NCBI GenBank assembly: GCA_004557455.1
Contig: SFDX01000004.1
Location: 1-64,000, forward strand
Length of the DNA: 64,000 bases
Direction of reading: 5' to 3'
Origin: Akkermansia muciniphila
Lineage (GTDB): Bacteria > Verrucomicrobiota > Verrucomicrobiia > Verrucomicrobiales > Akkermansiaceae
Shown piece after piece: positions 8,353-17,943 of this stretch. Position numbers and translations under genes: made by a program. Under the pieces are notes generated by a model. That model did not search any database. It was given only the letters and a program-made list of their open reading frames with translations, and was not told the origin of the DNA. Numbering within the stretch: position 1 is the first letter of the stretch; every line of letters begins with the position of its first letter.

Positions 8353-9425
8353 CCTCCCTCAGCACCTTTATCACTGACGACGTCCGCATCGAAGGCATAC
8401 GCCCGCTGATTTCCCCCGCCATCCTCATGGAGGACATCCCGGCGGACACGGCGGCCTCCCAAGTGGTGTACCACGCCCGCGAGGAGTTCCGGCGCATCCT
8501 GAAGCACGAGGATGACCGCTTGGCCGTGATCGTGGGCCCCTGCTCCATCCATGACATGAAAGCCGCGCTCGACTACGGGCAGCGGCTGGCGGAGGCGCGG
8601 CAACGCTATGCGGAGGACCTGCTGCTCATCATGCGGGTGTACTTTGAGAAACCGCGCACCACGATCGGCTGGAAGGGTCTCATCAACGACCCGGACATCG
8701 ACGGCAGCTACAACATCAACAAGGGCCTGCGCATGGCACGCACGCTGCTGCTGGAGCTGGCGCAGATGCAGGTTCCCTCCGCCACGGAGTTTTTGGATGT
8801 TATTACCCCGCAGTACATCAGCGATCTGATTGCCTGGGGGGCCATCGGCGCCCGCACGACGGAGAGCCAGATACACCGCGAGCTGGCCAGCGGGCTTTCC
8901 ATGCCCATCGGCTTCAAGAACGGCACCTCCGGCAGCATTCAGATTGCGGTGGACGGTGTCATCTCTGCGGAGCATCAGCACTGCTTCCTGTCTGTTACCA
9001 AGCAGGGCGTCTCCGCCATTGTCTCCACGAGCGGCAACGACTGCTGCCACCTGATTCTGCGCGGCTCGACCCAAGGACCGAACTACAGCGCGGAGCATGT
9101 GCAGCGCGCATGGCAAACCCAGCAGAAGGCCCACATCGCCAATCGCATCATGATTGACTGCTCCCACGGCAACAGCCACAAGAAGTGGCAGGAGCAGCAC
9201 TTGGTGGCGGAGGATGTGGCCGCCCAGTTGGCCTCCGGCAGCGAGCTCATCGGCGCCGTGATGATCGAGAGTAACATCAAGTCCGGCAACCAGAAGTGCT
9301 GCTGCCCGCTGGAGTACGGCGTGAGCATCACGGATGCCTGCGTGGACTGGGAGGGAACCCTGGCCATGCTGGATACGCTGGCTGCGGGTGTTCGAGCCCG
9401 TCGCGCCGCTAAACAACAAGCCTGA
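8349..9425 (+). CDS. aroG: 3-deoxy-7-phosphoheptulonate (DAHP) synthase, class I
   Basis: It catalyses the first step of the shikimate pathway (PEP + erythrose-4-phosphate). Family motifs are GPCSIHD, EKPRTTIGWKGLINDP, GARTTESQIHRELASGLS, GFKNGTSG and IDCSHGNS, matching E. coli AroF/G/H end to end at about 358 residues. The ATG at 8349 overlaps the pilin stop as ATGA and is preferred; an in-frame GTG lies nine bases upstream (8340). It is probably feedback-inhibited like other class I-alpha enzymes, but the effector cannot be assigned. The link with a pilin gene looks like operon packing rather than shared function. Confidence 0.96.
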   Translation: MTSLSTFITDDVRIEGIRPLISPAILMEDIPADTAASQVVYHAREEFRRILKHEDDRLAVIVGPCSIHDMKAALDYGQRLAEARQRYAEDLLLIMRVYFEKPRTTIGWKGLINDPDIDGSYNINKGLRMARTLLLELAQMQVPSATEFLDVITPQYISDLIAWGAIGARTTESQIHRELASGLSMPIGFKNGTSGSIQIAVDGVISAEHQHCFLSVTKQGVSAIVSTSGNDCCHLILRGSTQGPNYSAEHVQRAWQTQQKAHIANRIMIDCSHGNSHKKWQEQHLVAEDVAAQLASGSELIGAVMIESNIKSGNQKCCCPLEYGVSITDACVDWEGTLAMLDTLAAGVRARRAAKQQA

Positions 9426-9434
9426 TTTTTCCGC

Positions 9435-11288
9435 ATGCAAGAGGACACACCAGTTGAGACATCCCCCACCCCCCCGCAGGGTGCACCGGAGGGTGTGCCC
9501 GCCGAGCAGGGAAAAATCATGGACATCGAGAAGCTTGCCCCCGTCACCCGCCGCTTCCCGCGCTTTCTGCGCAACGGTATCGAGAACTGGCTGGGGCTCT
9601 CCTACTTCAACCGCGCTCACGATGCCATTGTGGCGGATTGGGCGGCGGGTTCGCAGGAGAATTTCTTCCGGCTGGCCTGTAAGCACCTGACGCTTAACTA
9701 CGAGCTTACCGGGGAGGAAAACATCCCGACGGAGGGACCTTGCGTGGTGGTGTGCAACCACCCGCACGGGATGTCCGACGGGCTGATGATGGGGGATGCG
9801 GTGATGCGCGTGCGCAAGGACGTGCGCTTTGTGGTCAACAAATTCCTGTGGTGCGTGCGCGGCATGCGGCCCTACGAAATTGTGGTGGACGTGTACGGCG
9901 GCGCGGAGGCAGCGCGGGAAAATTTGGTAGGGCTGAAAGCCATGCTCAACTGGCTGAGGAAAGGCGGCTGCGTGCTGGTGTTCCCCAGCGGGTCCGCTGC
10001 CTCGTATTCAGCGCAGGACGGGCGCGTGATCGACGACCCGTGGAGCAAGACGATAGCAGCCATTGCCCGCAAGGCGAATGCGAAGATCGTACCCATGCAC
10101 ATCTCCGGCAGCACGGGGCGGCTCTTCCAGTGGGTGACACGCCTGCACAAACCTGCCCGCGTGCCGCTGCTGCCGCGCGAAATCAAGCGCGACGGCCGCA
10201 CCCTGCACCGCCTGCGCATCGGGCGTCCCATCCAGCAGGAGGCTCTCTCTCTGCTGCCGGATGACGAAGCGGTAACGGCCTACATGCGCCTGTGCAGCAT
10301 GTTGCTGAGTTACCCGAACATCGAACTTCCGCACGTGGGTGACAACGGCGCCCCGCTGCGCCCCATTGCCCCGCAGGAGGACCCCGGAGACATCGAGCGC
10401 GAGCTGCAGGCCCTGCCTCCGGAGGCTCTGTGCTACGAACACGATAACGGCGCGCTGAAGGTCTACGCCGCCCGCGCCGATCAGATTCCCCACGCCATGC
10501 GGGAGATTGCCATCCTGCGCGAGCAAACTTTCCGCGATGTGGGCGAGGGCACGGGTAACGAGCTGGACACCGATGAATACGATGCCTACTACCTGCACCT
10601 CATCATGTGGGATGCCAAGGCCAAGGCCATCGCCGGGGCCTACCGCATGGGCCCCACGGATGAAATTGTGCCGGCCCGCGGCCCGTCGGGTGTCTACAAC
10701 TTTAACTATTTCCGCATTGAACCGCACTTGGTGCAGCTTCTGCGCGAGGGCGGTCTCGAGATGGGCCGCGCCATCATCACCAAGCAATACCAACGCCTCC
10801 CCGCTTCTCTGGATACCCTCTGGATGGGCATCGGGCGCTTCCTGAACTCGCACCCGCAGTATCAAATACTGTACGGCACGGTGAGTATATCCGGCAGCTA
10901 CAGCACAGCGGCCCGCTCGCTCATCCACAGTTACCTGCTGCAATTCAGAGCAGATGCCGAGAATGCCCGGTGGATAGCGCCCAAGGAGCCGGCCGACCGC
11001 GAGCGCCTGCGCAGCGAAGACGAACGCCTGCTGCAGACGGCACTGCGCGGGGACATGCGCCTGCTCTCCCTGCTCGTCAGTTGGCTGGAGGAGGACGGCA
11101 AGGGTATACCCGTGCTGCTCAAGCAATACCTGCGCCTGGGCGGCAAGATGCTGGCGTATAACATCGACTACGGCTTCGGCAGCACCTTGGATTGCTTCGT
11201 AACGGTCCACCTCAACGACACCCCCGAGCGCATTCTGAAACGCTACCGGGGCAAGGATGCAACAACAGCGCAACCGGCACAATCGTGA
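9435..11288 (+). CDS. Fused lysophospholipid acyltransferase and GNAT-type hemolysin domain (OlsF-like)
   Basis: A 617-residue two-domain acyltransferase. The N-terminal PlsC-like domain (about 80-320) has N108-H109-x5-D115 (NHPHGMSD) and VFPSGS in place of FPEGT; the HX5D spacing is the one I recall for the hemolysin-type branch. The C-terminal part (about 330-590) resembles the OlsB/Acetyltransf_5 fold (REIAILREQTFRDVGEGTG, then AIAGAYRMGP). In OlsF the N domain is reported to O-acylate and the C domain to N-acylate an amino acid, so this may make ornithine- or glycine-type lipids from acyl-ACP at the inner membrane. The lptD gene overlaps its stop. The substrate is inferred. Confidence 0.8.
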   Translation: MQEDTPVETSPTPPQGAPEGVPAEQGKIMDIEKLAPVTRRFPRFLRNGIENWLGLSYFNRAHDAIVADWAAGSQENFFRLACKHLTLNYELTGEENIPTEGPCVVVCNHPHGMSDGLMMGDAVMRVRKDVRFVVNKFLWCVRGMRPYEIVVDVYGGAEAARENLVGLKAMLNWLRKGGCVLVFPSGSAASYSAQDGRVIDDPWSKTIAAIARKANAKIVPMHISGSTGRLFQWVTRLHKPARVPLLPREIKRDGRTLHRLRIGRPIQQEALSLLPDDEAVTAYMRLCSMLLSYPNIELPHVGDNGAPLRPIAPQEDPGDIERELQALPPEALCYEHDNGALKVYAARADQIPHAMREIAILREQTFRDVGEGTGNELDTDEYDAYYLHLIMWDAKAKAIAGAYRMGPTDEIVPARGPSGVYNFNYFRIEPHLVQLLREGGLEMGRAIITKQYQRLPASLDTLWMGIGRFLNSHPQYQILYGTVSISGSYSTAARSLIHSYLLQFRADAENARWIAPKEPADRERLRSEDERLLQTALRGDMRLLSLLVSWLEEDGKGIPVLLKQYLRLGGKMLAYNIDYGFGSTLDCFVTVHLNDTPERILKRYRGKDATTAQPAQS

Positions 11289-13744
11289 ATCATCCATCCA
11301 ACAAACATTTTGATGCGTCGGGCAGCGCGGGGGCGCTCATCCTCCTCGCGCTCAGCTTGGGCGGCGCGGTCGCCGCTGCACAGCCGGAGCTCGTTCCCCT
11401 GCCCGACCGGGTCTTCGGCGGCGGCTCTTCTCAGCCTACAACCAACCCGATCATCGACCTCGCGGAGCGTGTGGTCAATTATCAGCAAAATCCCATTGCG
11501 CCCGCCATCCCGGACAAAATGACCCTGGACGGCGACGGCGCGACGGTGGAATACCAAGCGGAGACGGGCACCCTGGTCTACAGCACCCCGGAGGGCAAGC
11601 CCATGCACCTGGTGACCAACGAGGGGCTGGATGTGCGTGCCAAGCGCATTACGCTTAACATGCAGAAAAAGGTCGCTGCTCTGGACGGCCCCTTGGTGCT
11701 CTACCAAGATGAGTGCCTCGTGAAATCCCCGGAAGGGGCCACCTATAACTGGGAGAAAGAGGAGACACGTCTGGGCGCCATGCGTGCCAAGGTCAACGGC
11801 ATGATTCTGCGCGGTTCTTCGGCCGTTTACGGAAAGGACGCGAAAGGAGCTTACCTCACGATTAACGACGCCTACATCTCTACCGAAGACGCGGAGGAAC
11901 CCACCACTTGGCTGGGGGCGGGGACCCTCACCGTGCGCCCGGGGCAAACGGGCACCGTATCGCGCCTGAGCCTGGCGGGCCGGTGGGGTGATGTGCCCGT
12001 GCCGATTCTCGGCTGGTTCTCCATCACCCACTCACTGAATCCCAGGGAGGGGTACATGCCCGGCTTCGGCACCAAGTCGTACTGGGGCATGTTCCTCAAG
12101 AACAGCTACGGCATCCTCTTCGGTAACAAGAGAACCGAGAAGGGACGTCCCACGGCGGATTATCTGGCAACAGTTCATGCCGATTATCGTACGCGACGCG
12201 GCTTTGCCCTCGGCTTGGATATGGAGGATACCGCCATGTCCCACAAGTATTCGGAGATGAAGGGGTTGAGCACCTACCTGCTCGATGACGACGGGCACGA
12301 TATCAACCCCACCAACGCCCCGCGCGACGATACGAAACGCCGCCGCTACCGCATCTCGCTGCAGGCTCTCTATGACCTCAGCAAGTTCGTGGAAGAGGGG
12401 GCCGCAGACTGGACCACCGTTGCCAACCTGAATAAGTTTTCGGATCGCCATGTGCTGACGGATATGTTCGAGGAAGAGAGTGTGCTGGAGGACAAACCGG
12501 ACAACACGCTGCGCGCGGAGCGGCGCACTGCCCGTGACCAGGTGATGCTGCTCGGTCGTTTTGCGCCTAACAACTTCTACATGGCGGACTCCCGAGCCGA
12601 GGCCTCGTACTACCGCACGCGCGACGAGCTGGGGAAGACGGGTATCACCTACGAGGGGCGCACCGTTGCCTCCGTCATCCGCCAGCACCTCACGGAGACG
12701 CAGCGTGTCGACTTCGAGCACCAACTGGCCAACGTGAAGGACAACGAGACGCGCGAGTACTACACGCGCATGCTCAACTCCAAGGCTTATGCACGTTTCA
12801 ACTCCACCCATGAGTTCGCTACAAGCCTCAAGGTGGCGCGCTTCCTGAACCTCACCCCCAAGGTCGGCGGCGCCTACACCGGCTACTACGGTGTGGACGG
12901 CGTGGGGGCGGATAACCGGTTCATCGGCTATCTCTCCTGCGATCTGGACATCAAGCTCCACCGCACCTACGAGAACTTCGCCATAGAGCCCTGGGGCATG
13001 CGCAGCCTTACGCATGTGGTGAATCCGTATGCTACCATCAGCTGCATTTCCCTTTCTTCCTCCAAGCAGACCGTGCCGCAGGTAGACAGTATATCCCGCA
13101 GCTTGGGCACCAGTACCACCTCGCCCATGCCTATGGATCTGATGGACATGAGCGGCCTCGATGCCTGGGGCAAGTGGTCCTTGGTGCGCTTCGGTCTCAA
13201 GAATGAGTTTACCACCGAGGTTGATGAGGAGCAGCACCAGCTTCTCCACACCGACATGTTCGTGGATTATAACCTGGACAGTCCGTACATTGATAACAGC
13301 TTCGGCAACCTCTTTGCACGCGTCTCGTTTACACCCACGGACCGCTTCTCGGTGTACTTTGATTCCAGCTCGCCGATCTTCGGGGAGGGCGATTCGTACA
13401 GCCAGTATAACACCGGTTTCTCCTATCAACCCTTCTCTTGGTTGGAGACGCGGCTCGGTTATCGTTCTCTGAAGAATCACCCCCTGTTGGCCTCGTCGGA
13501 GCAGGTGTATGCGAACGCCAACATCCGCATCAATGAGCGCTATGCCTTCGGCGGACGCTGGGAGTGGGACATCGAGAACAACCGCATGCCGATTCAGCAG
13601 TACACCATCTTCCGCCACAGCGGCCCTTGGTACATCGGCGCCACGTTGTATGTGCGTGATAACGGCGGCAAGAAGGAGACGGGCTTCGGGCTTTCCTTCA
13701 CGTTAGAGGAAACCGGCTTCACGCTGCCGGTGAAGTTCTTCTGA
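11285..13744 (+). CDS. lptD: LPS-assembly outer-membrane protein LptD
   Basis: Inserts lipopolysaccharide into the outer leaflet. The chosen GTG start (11285) overlaps the preceding TGA as GTGA and gives 819 residues with a signal peptide (hydrophobic at about 15-30, AVAAAQ). An OstA-like N-terminal domain (about 85-170) is followed by a beta-barrel region containing ITHSLNPREGYMPGFG and RSLTHVVNPYATIS, two spots typical of LptD barrels. The protein ends in Phe-Phe as BAM substrates do. A longer start at 11192 would overlap the previous gene by almost 100 bases and is rejected. The lipid acyltransferase next door also fits envelope assembly. Confidence 0.9.
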   Translation: MNHPSNKHFDASGSAGALILLALSLGGAVAAAQPELVPLPDRVFGGGSSQPTTNPIIDLAERVVNYQQNPIAPAIPDKMTLDGDGATVEYQAETGTLVYSTPEGKPMHLVTNEGLDVRAKRITLNMQKKVAALDGPLVLYQDECLVKSPEGATYNWEKEETRLGAMRAKVNGMILRGSSAVYGKDAKGAYLTINDAYISTEDAEEPTTWLGAGTLTVRPGQTGTVSRLSLAGRWGDVPVPILGWFSITHSLNPREGYMPGFGTKSYWGMFLKNSYGILFGNKRTEKGRPTADYLATVHADYRTRRGFALGLDMEDTAMSHKYSEMKGLSTYLLDDDGHDINPTNAPRDDTKRRRYRISLQALYDLSKFVEEGAADWTTVANLNKFSDRHVLTDMFEEESVLEDKPDNTLRAERRTARDQVMLLGRFAPNNFYMADSRAEASYYRTRDELGKTGITYEGRTVASVIRQHLTETQRVDFEHQLANVKDNETREYYTRMLNSKAYARFNSTHEFATSLKVARFLNLTPKVGGAYTGYYGVDGVGADNRFIGYLSCDLDIKLHRTYENFAIEPWGMRSLTHVVNPYATISCISLSSSKQTVPQVDSISRSLGTSTTSPMPMDLMDMSGLDAWGKWSLVRFGLKNEFTTEVDEEQHQLLHTDMFVDYNLDSPYIDNSFGNLFARVSFTPTDRFSVYFDSSSPIFGEGDSYSQYNTGFSYQPFSWLETRLGYRSLKNHPLLASSEQVYANANIRINERYAFGGRWEWDIENNRMPIQQYTIFRHSGPWYIGATLYVRDNGGKKETGFGLSFTLEETGFTLPVKFF

Positions 13745-13754
13745 TGAATCGGGC

Positions 13755-15338
13755 ATGAACGACCGCGACTGCATCACGCGACTCTCAGCCCTGGCCGGCG
13801 ACAGCCTGGAGCTCCGCGTGCTCTCCGGCCTCTCCCGCGTGTTGGTGGGTCAGCGCGAGGTGACGGACCTGCTGGGGCACATTCTGTCCGTGCTGCAAAA
13901 CAACCTGGGCTTCTACCAAGGGGCGCTCTGCCTGCTGCAGGGGGATGTGCTGGTTATCGAGGCCTCCCACGGGCTCTCCGCAGAGGAAAAAGCGCGCGGC
14001 ACCTACCATCTGGGGGAGGGCATCACGGGTACGGTGGGGCAGACGGGTGAGCCGGCGGTCATTCGTGAGACGGCGCGCAGCTCGCGCTTCCTGAACCGCA
14101 CGGGAGTCCTGCGCGGCGGGGATAACGAGTCTTTCCTCTGCGTGCCCATTCGTCACTCTTCGCAAATCATCGGTACTCTGTCCCTCAGTTTTCCCGTGCT
14201 GCCGCAGGACACGCTCGCCAAGCTGGTCAGCCTGCTGACGGTTGTCACGAATATCGCCGCCGATGCCGTGGCGGGTGTGCGTCAGCAGGTTGAGGAACGC
14301 CAACGGCTGGAGCGCGAAAACGACCGCATGCGCTACGAGCTGGGCGAGAACGAGGGCTTCCGCAACATTGTCGGGCATTCCTCGGCCATGCGCTCCGTTT
14401 ATCTGGAGATGACGAAGGTGGCGCGCTCGGAGGCCACGGTGCTGCTGATGGGGGAATCCGGCACGGGTAAGGAGCTGCTGGCCCAGGCCATTCACTACGC
14501 CTCCGACCGGAGGGACGGACCCTTTGTAGCAGTCAACTGCGCCGCCCTGCCGGAGGGGCTCATCGAGTCCGAACTCTTCGGGCACGAGAAGGGCGCCTTC
14601 ACCGGGGCTATCAAACAACGCATCGGCCGATTCGAGGAGGCGAGCACGGGCACGCTCTTTCTCGATGAGATCGGCGACCTGCCGCTGCAAACGCAGGTCA
14701 AACTGCTGCGTGTGCTCCAGGAAAAGGTCTTTGAACGTGTCGGCTCCCAGCAACCCATCCGCACGGGGGCCCGCATCGTGGCCGCTACCTCGCGCAATTT
14801 GGTCGAAATGAAGAGTACGGGTAAATTCCGCGAGGACCTCTACTACCGTCTCGCGGTGCTGCCCATCGTCGTGCCACCCCTCCGCAGTCGCAAGGTTGAT
14901 ATCATCTCTCTGGCAGATTTCTTCCTGACAAAATACAATAAACAGTACCACAAAAACGTCCTCCGTCTCTCCACGCCGGCCATCGACATGCTGATGAGCT
15001 ACCACTGGCCCGGCAATGTGCGCGAGCTGGAGAACATGATCGAGCGCGCTGTTATCATGTCCAACAGCAGCGTCATCAACGCCGTGGACCTTCCGCCCTC
15101 ACTCCAGACCGCTGCGGCCACCGGCACACAGACCACGGCCCCGGGGCTCCCCGCGACCTCCGGCTCCTCCGCCAGCCTTCAGGAGCTCACCGATGCGTTC
15201 GAGAAGGAGGTCATCACCGATGCCCTCAAGCGCACCAAAGGCAATGCCTCCGCCGCGGCTCTTGCCCTCGGCACCACTCTGCGCAAGCTCAACTACCGCA
15301 TCCGTCGCCTCAACCTCTCCCCGCACCAGTTCCGCTGA
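13755..15338 (+). CDS. GAF-domain sigma54-dependent transcriptional activator
   Basis: An NtrC/NifA-type enhancer-binding protein of 527 residues. An N-terminal GAF sensor (about 25-170) is followed by a short coiled segment (QQVEERQRLERENDRM) and an AAA+ domain with Walker A GESGTGKE, a full GAFTGA loop for sigma54 contact and Walker B LFLDEI. A Fis-type HTH closes the protein (NASAAALALGTTLRKLNYRI). It lacks a phosphoreceiver domain, so a small ligand or partner probably sets its activity, as in NifA. It follows lptD by ten bases. Its targets cannot be seen, and no clear -24/-12 promoter was recognised by eye in the window. Confidence 0.93.
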   Translation: MNDRDCITRLSALAGDSLELRVLSGLSRVLVGQREVTDLLGHILSVLQNNLGFYQGALCLLQGDVLVIEASHGLSAEEKARGTYHLGEGITGTVGQTGEPAVIRETARSSRFLNRTGVLRGGDNESFLCVPIRHSSQIIGTLSLSFPVLPQDTLAKLVSLLTVVTNIAADAVAGVRQQVEERQRLERENDRMRYELGENEGFRNIVGHSSAMRSVYLEMTKVARSEATVLLMGESGTGKELLAQAIHYASDRRDGPFVAVNCAALPEGLIESELFGHEKGAFTGAIKQRIGRFEEASTGTLFLDEIGDLPLQTQVKLLRVLQEKVFERVGSQQPIRTGARIVAATSRNLVEMKSTGKFREDLYYRLAVLPIVVPPLRSRKVDIISLADFFLTKYNKQYHKNVLRLSTPAIDMLMSYHWPGNVRELENMIERAVIMSNSSVINAVDLPPSLQTAAATGTQTTAPGLPATSGSSASLQELTDAFEKEVITDALKRTKGNASAAALALGTTLRKLNYRIRRLNLSPHQFR

Positions 15339-15359
15339 CTTCTGCCGCGCAGATTGAGC

Positions 15360-15389
15360 TTGCAGACGGGGGGCGGCCTGTGGTATAGT
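15360..15389 (+). promoter_or_regulatory. Promoter of the HAD phosphatase gene
   Basis: TTGCAG, an 18-base spacer ending TGTGG, and TATAGT. The start codon is 28 bases further on and is preceded by GGAGAAG, one of the few convincing ribosome-binding sites in the window. Confidence 0.6.
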
Positions 15390-15417
15390 GGCTCCCGGGC
15401 ACAACCCCGGAGAAGAT

Positions 15418-16077
15418 ATGTTGAAGATGGTCATATTTGATATGGACGGCACCCTGGGGGACACCCTCGGGCTGTGCATCGAGACGTTTCGCGAGTGCGT
15501 GGAAGAGGTGAGCGGACGCCGCCCCACGGCGGAGGAGGTGGAGGGATACTTCGGGGTGAGTGACCGCGGCGTGTTGGGCAAATTGTTGGGGCTGTCCCCC
15601 GACGCGCCGGAGCTGCCCGTACAACGGCTGGTGGAGATTTACAAGCGCCTGCACCCTCGGCTGGCGCCCGCCCCCTTCGAGGGCTCCCTCGAGCTGCTGC
15701 GGCGCCTGCAGGCCGAGGGGCTCACCACGGCCCTCGTCACCGGCAAGGAAGCCTACACCGCAGAGCCGACCCTAGAGGCCTTCGGCATGACGGGGCTCTT
15801 CCGCTATATCTGTTACGGGCAACCGACCCACAACTGCAAGGACGAGTGCCTGCGGCACATTCTGCAGGAGAGCGGACTGAAACCCACGGAGCTTATCTAC
15901 ATCGGCGATGCGCCCTCGGACATCGAACACGCTCATCGCGTCGGTGTGCCCATCATCTCCGCAGCCTGGGCACCCACCGCTGCTGCCATGGCCCCCGCCT
16001 GCGAGGCCCTGCACCCGGAGTATCGGCTGACTGATTTCAACGAACTCCTGCCCCTCCTGCTGCGCCTGAAAGGGTAA
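15418..16077 (+). CDS. HAD-family phosphatase (phosphoglycolate phosphatase-like)
   Basis: A 219-residue hydrolase of HAD subfamily IA. Motif I is FDMDGTLGDT at about 6-15, motif II lies in TALVTGKEAY, and the motif III/IV region gives YIGDAPSDIEHAHRVGVP. The nucleophile Asp and the acid Asp two residues later are both present. Such enzymes dephosphorylate small metabolites, often 2-phosphoglycolate. The ATG at 15418 sits eight bases after GGAGAAG, so it is preferred over the in-frame ATG at 15388, which overlaps the -10 element. The gene converges with murJ, with three bases between the stops. Confidence 0.87.
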   Translation: MLKMVIFDMDGTLGDTLGLCIETFRECVEEVSGRRPTAEEVEGYFGVSDRGVLGKLLGLSPDAPELPVQRLVEIYKRLHPRLAPAPFEGSLELLRRLQAEGLTTALVTGKEAYTAEPTLEAFGMTGLFRYICYGQPTHNCKDECLRHILQESGLKPTELIYIGDAPSDIEHAHRVGVPIISAAWAPTAAAMAPACEALHPEYRLTDFNELLPLLLRLKG

Positions 16078-16080
16078 GCC

Positions 16081-17925
16081 TCAACGGCGGCGGAGGCGGG
16101 AGGTGAGAGTACGCAGCTCCGGGACGCGGCAGAGATAGGCCGCAATCAGGTAAATGAAACCGGCACCGGCACCGCAGAGCGCCAGGGTGAAGAGGCGCGC
16201 TTGGAAGGACCAAGACGTGAAGCCCGGGAAGATGAAGGCGCGGCAGAGCCAGCAGACCGCCGCCAGCACCGCGCCGGCAGCAAGAATGCGCACCAACCCC
16301 TGCATCAACACATCCCCGGCCATGTTGCCGAGCAGGCGGCGCAGGTAGAGGAAATAGAAAGCAAAGGTGAGCGTGGTCACCAGGGCCGTTGTGAGTGCCA
16401 ACCAGTGAACGGGCATGTGCAGCACCTGCACGAATACATAGTTACAACTAATCGATATAGCTGCCGTCATCAGTGCCAGCCCCGCCGGCACCCAAGCGCG
16501 CTCCAGAGCAATGAAGACGGGCTGCAGCACCTTGGTACCCGCGTAGCCCAGCAGTCCCAGCGAGTAGGCCGCCAGCACCTGCCCCGTGGTAACCGAGGCC
16601 GACGCATCGAAGCGTCCGCGCTGGTAAAAGACACTCACGATCTCCACGCCCCACAGCCCCAGCACCACCGCCGAGGGAACGGCAAAGAAGCACACGAAAC
16701 GCATGGCCATGGCGAGTTGCTGCGGGATTTGCTGCCCGCCCTTCTCCATGCTGAGCTGCGACACGGAGGGCAGCACCACCATGCCGACCGCCACACCGAA
16801 CAAAGCCACGGGTAGCTGCCACAGGTGGAAGGCCGAGGAGAGAGCCGTTACCGACCCATCCTGCAGGTAAAGCGCGAAGGATGTGTTGATAAAGATATTC
16901 AGCTGTGTGATACCGGCGGCAATGACACCCGGCACCATGAGCCACCAGATGCGCCGCACCCGGGCATCCGTCACGCACAGGCGACCCATCTGCCACGCCA
17001 GGGCAAAGTCAACACGCGGGCGGAAACCCAAGCGGCGCAGCTTGGGCACCTGCACCAACACCTGCATGCAGCCACCCAGCACCACCGCCACCGCAAAGCC
17101 GTACAGCGATGCCGGGCCGAAATTCGGGTCAATCCAATACCCGAGGGCACTGCCCACGGCCACCACGGTGAGGTTGAAAGCCGCGCTGGCCAAGTTCGGT
17201 AGGCCGAAGACACCGAAAACATTCAACGCCCCCATGCACAGCGCCGAGACCGATGCCAGCAGAATGAAGGGCCACATGATGCGGCAGAGATCCGCCGCGA
17301 GCTGCAAAAAGTTATGCTCCTGCACCCTGAGCGAAGCCCCGCTGTACCCCGGCGGCGGTTTGGGTGACATATACAGAAGCACCTGCTGCCCCGGCTGCAA
17401 AGCCTCCGCCGAGTCCACGCGCACGCAGGCCCCCTGCCCTGCCCCCTGCAGGGGAGCCGCTGCCGAGAACTCCGCGCGCCGCTGTCCCTCCCCACCCGTG
17501 CAACCCAGATAAGTCGCCTGCACCGCCACCGCAGCCGGTACCCCCTCGGGCGCCTGCAGCTGCACCTGCGCACGGGCCGGGTAGAGCTGCTGCATGAAGA
17601 AACCGGAGAGCAACACACCCGCCGCCACCACGCACACCATGAAGGACACGAACTGGCTGAACACACGGTTTGCCAGTTGCCAAGCCGCCGCCTCGCCCTC
17701 CTGCTTCACCACCTTGCTCATCACGCTGGTGAAACTCTGGGAGAGGGCGCCCTCCGCAAACATATCGCGGAGCATATTCGGCACGCGGAAGGCCGTCAGG
17801 AAGGCATCCAAGGCCCCCGTGGCCCCGAAGAGTGCCGTATACACCAGCTCGCGCAGCAGGCCGGTGAAACGGCAGCAGAAGATGGCCGCCGTGGCGATCA
17901 AACTTTTCTTGTGCAGGGATGCCAT
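16081..17925 (-). CDS. murJ: MurJ/MviN lipid II flippase
   Basis: Moves lipid II across the inner membrane for peptidoglycan synthesis. The protein is 614 residues with 13-14 hydrophobic helices. The N-terminal signature covers SRFTG-like CCRFTGLLRELVYTALFGA, FRVPNMLRDMFAEGALSQSF and the conserved Arg/Asp of the cavity. Residues about 116-203 form an unusual Ala/Gly/Gln-rich periplasmic insertion after the third helix, where E. coli MurJ has only a short APGF loop. It is the last gene of the hom-lysC-TPR-TPR operon, 18 bases after the second TPR gene. Confidence 0.93.
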   Translation of the reverse strand: MASLHKKSLIATAAIFCCRFTGLLRELVYTALFGATGALDAFLTAFRVPNMLRDMFAEGALSQSFTSVMSKVVKQEGEAAAWQLANRVFSQFVSFMVCVVAAGVLLSGFFMQQLYPARAQVQLQAPEGVPAAVAVQATYLGCTGGEGQRRAEFSAAAPLQGAGQGACVRVDSAEALQPGQQVLLYMSPKPPPGYSGASLRVQEHNFLQLAADLCRIMWPFILLASVSALCMGALNVFGVFGLPNLASAAFNLTVVAVGSALGYWIDPNFGPASLYGFAVAVVLGGCMQVLVQVPKLRRLGFRPRVDFALAWQMGRLCVTDARVRRIWWLMVPGVIAAGITQLNIFINTSFALYLQDGSVTALSSAFHLWQLPVALFGVAVGMVVLPSVSQLSMEKGGQQIPQQLAMAMRFVCFFAVPSAVVLGLWGVEIVSVFYQRGRFDASASVTTGQVLAAYSLGLLGYAGTKVLQPVFIALERAWVPAGLALMTAAISISCNYVFVQVLHMPVHWLALTTALVTTLTFAFYFLYLRRLLGNMAGDVLMQGLVRILAAGAVLAAVCWLCRAFIFPGFTSWSFQARLFTLALCGAGAGFIYLIAAYLCRVPELRTLTSRLRRR

Positions 17926-17943
17926 GGCCGTTGTCCTTCCGAC

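Noticed and set aside
8085..9767. A 560-codon minus-strand open frame
   Set aside because: Antisense to the DAHP synthase gene, whose motifs are unambiguous.
9435..13744. Longer lptD start at 11192
   Set aside because: It would overlap the acyltransferase gene by almost 100 bases and lacks a signal peptide; GTG at 11285 gives both overlap and signal.
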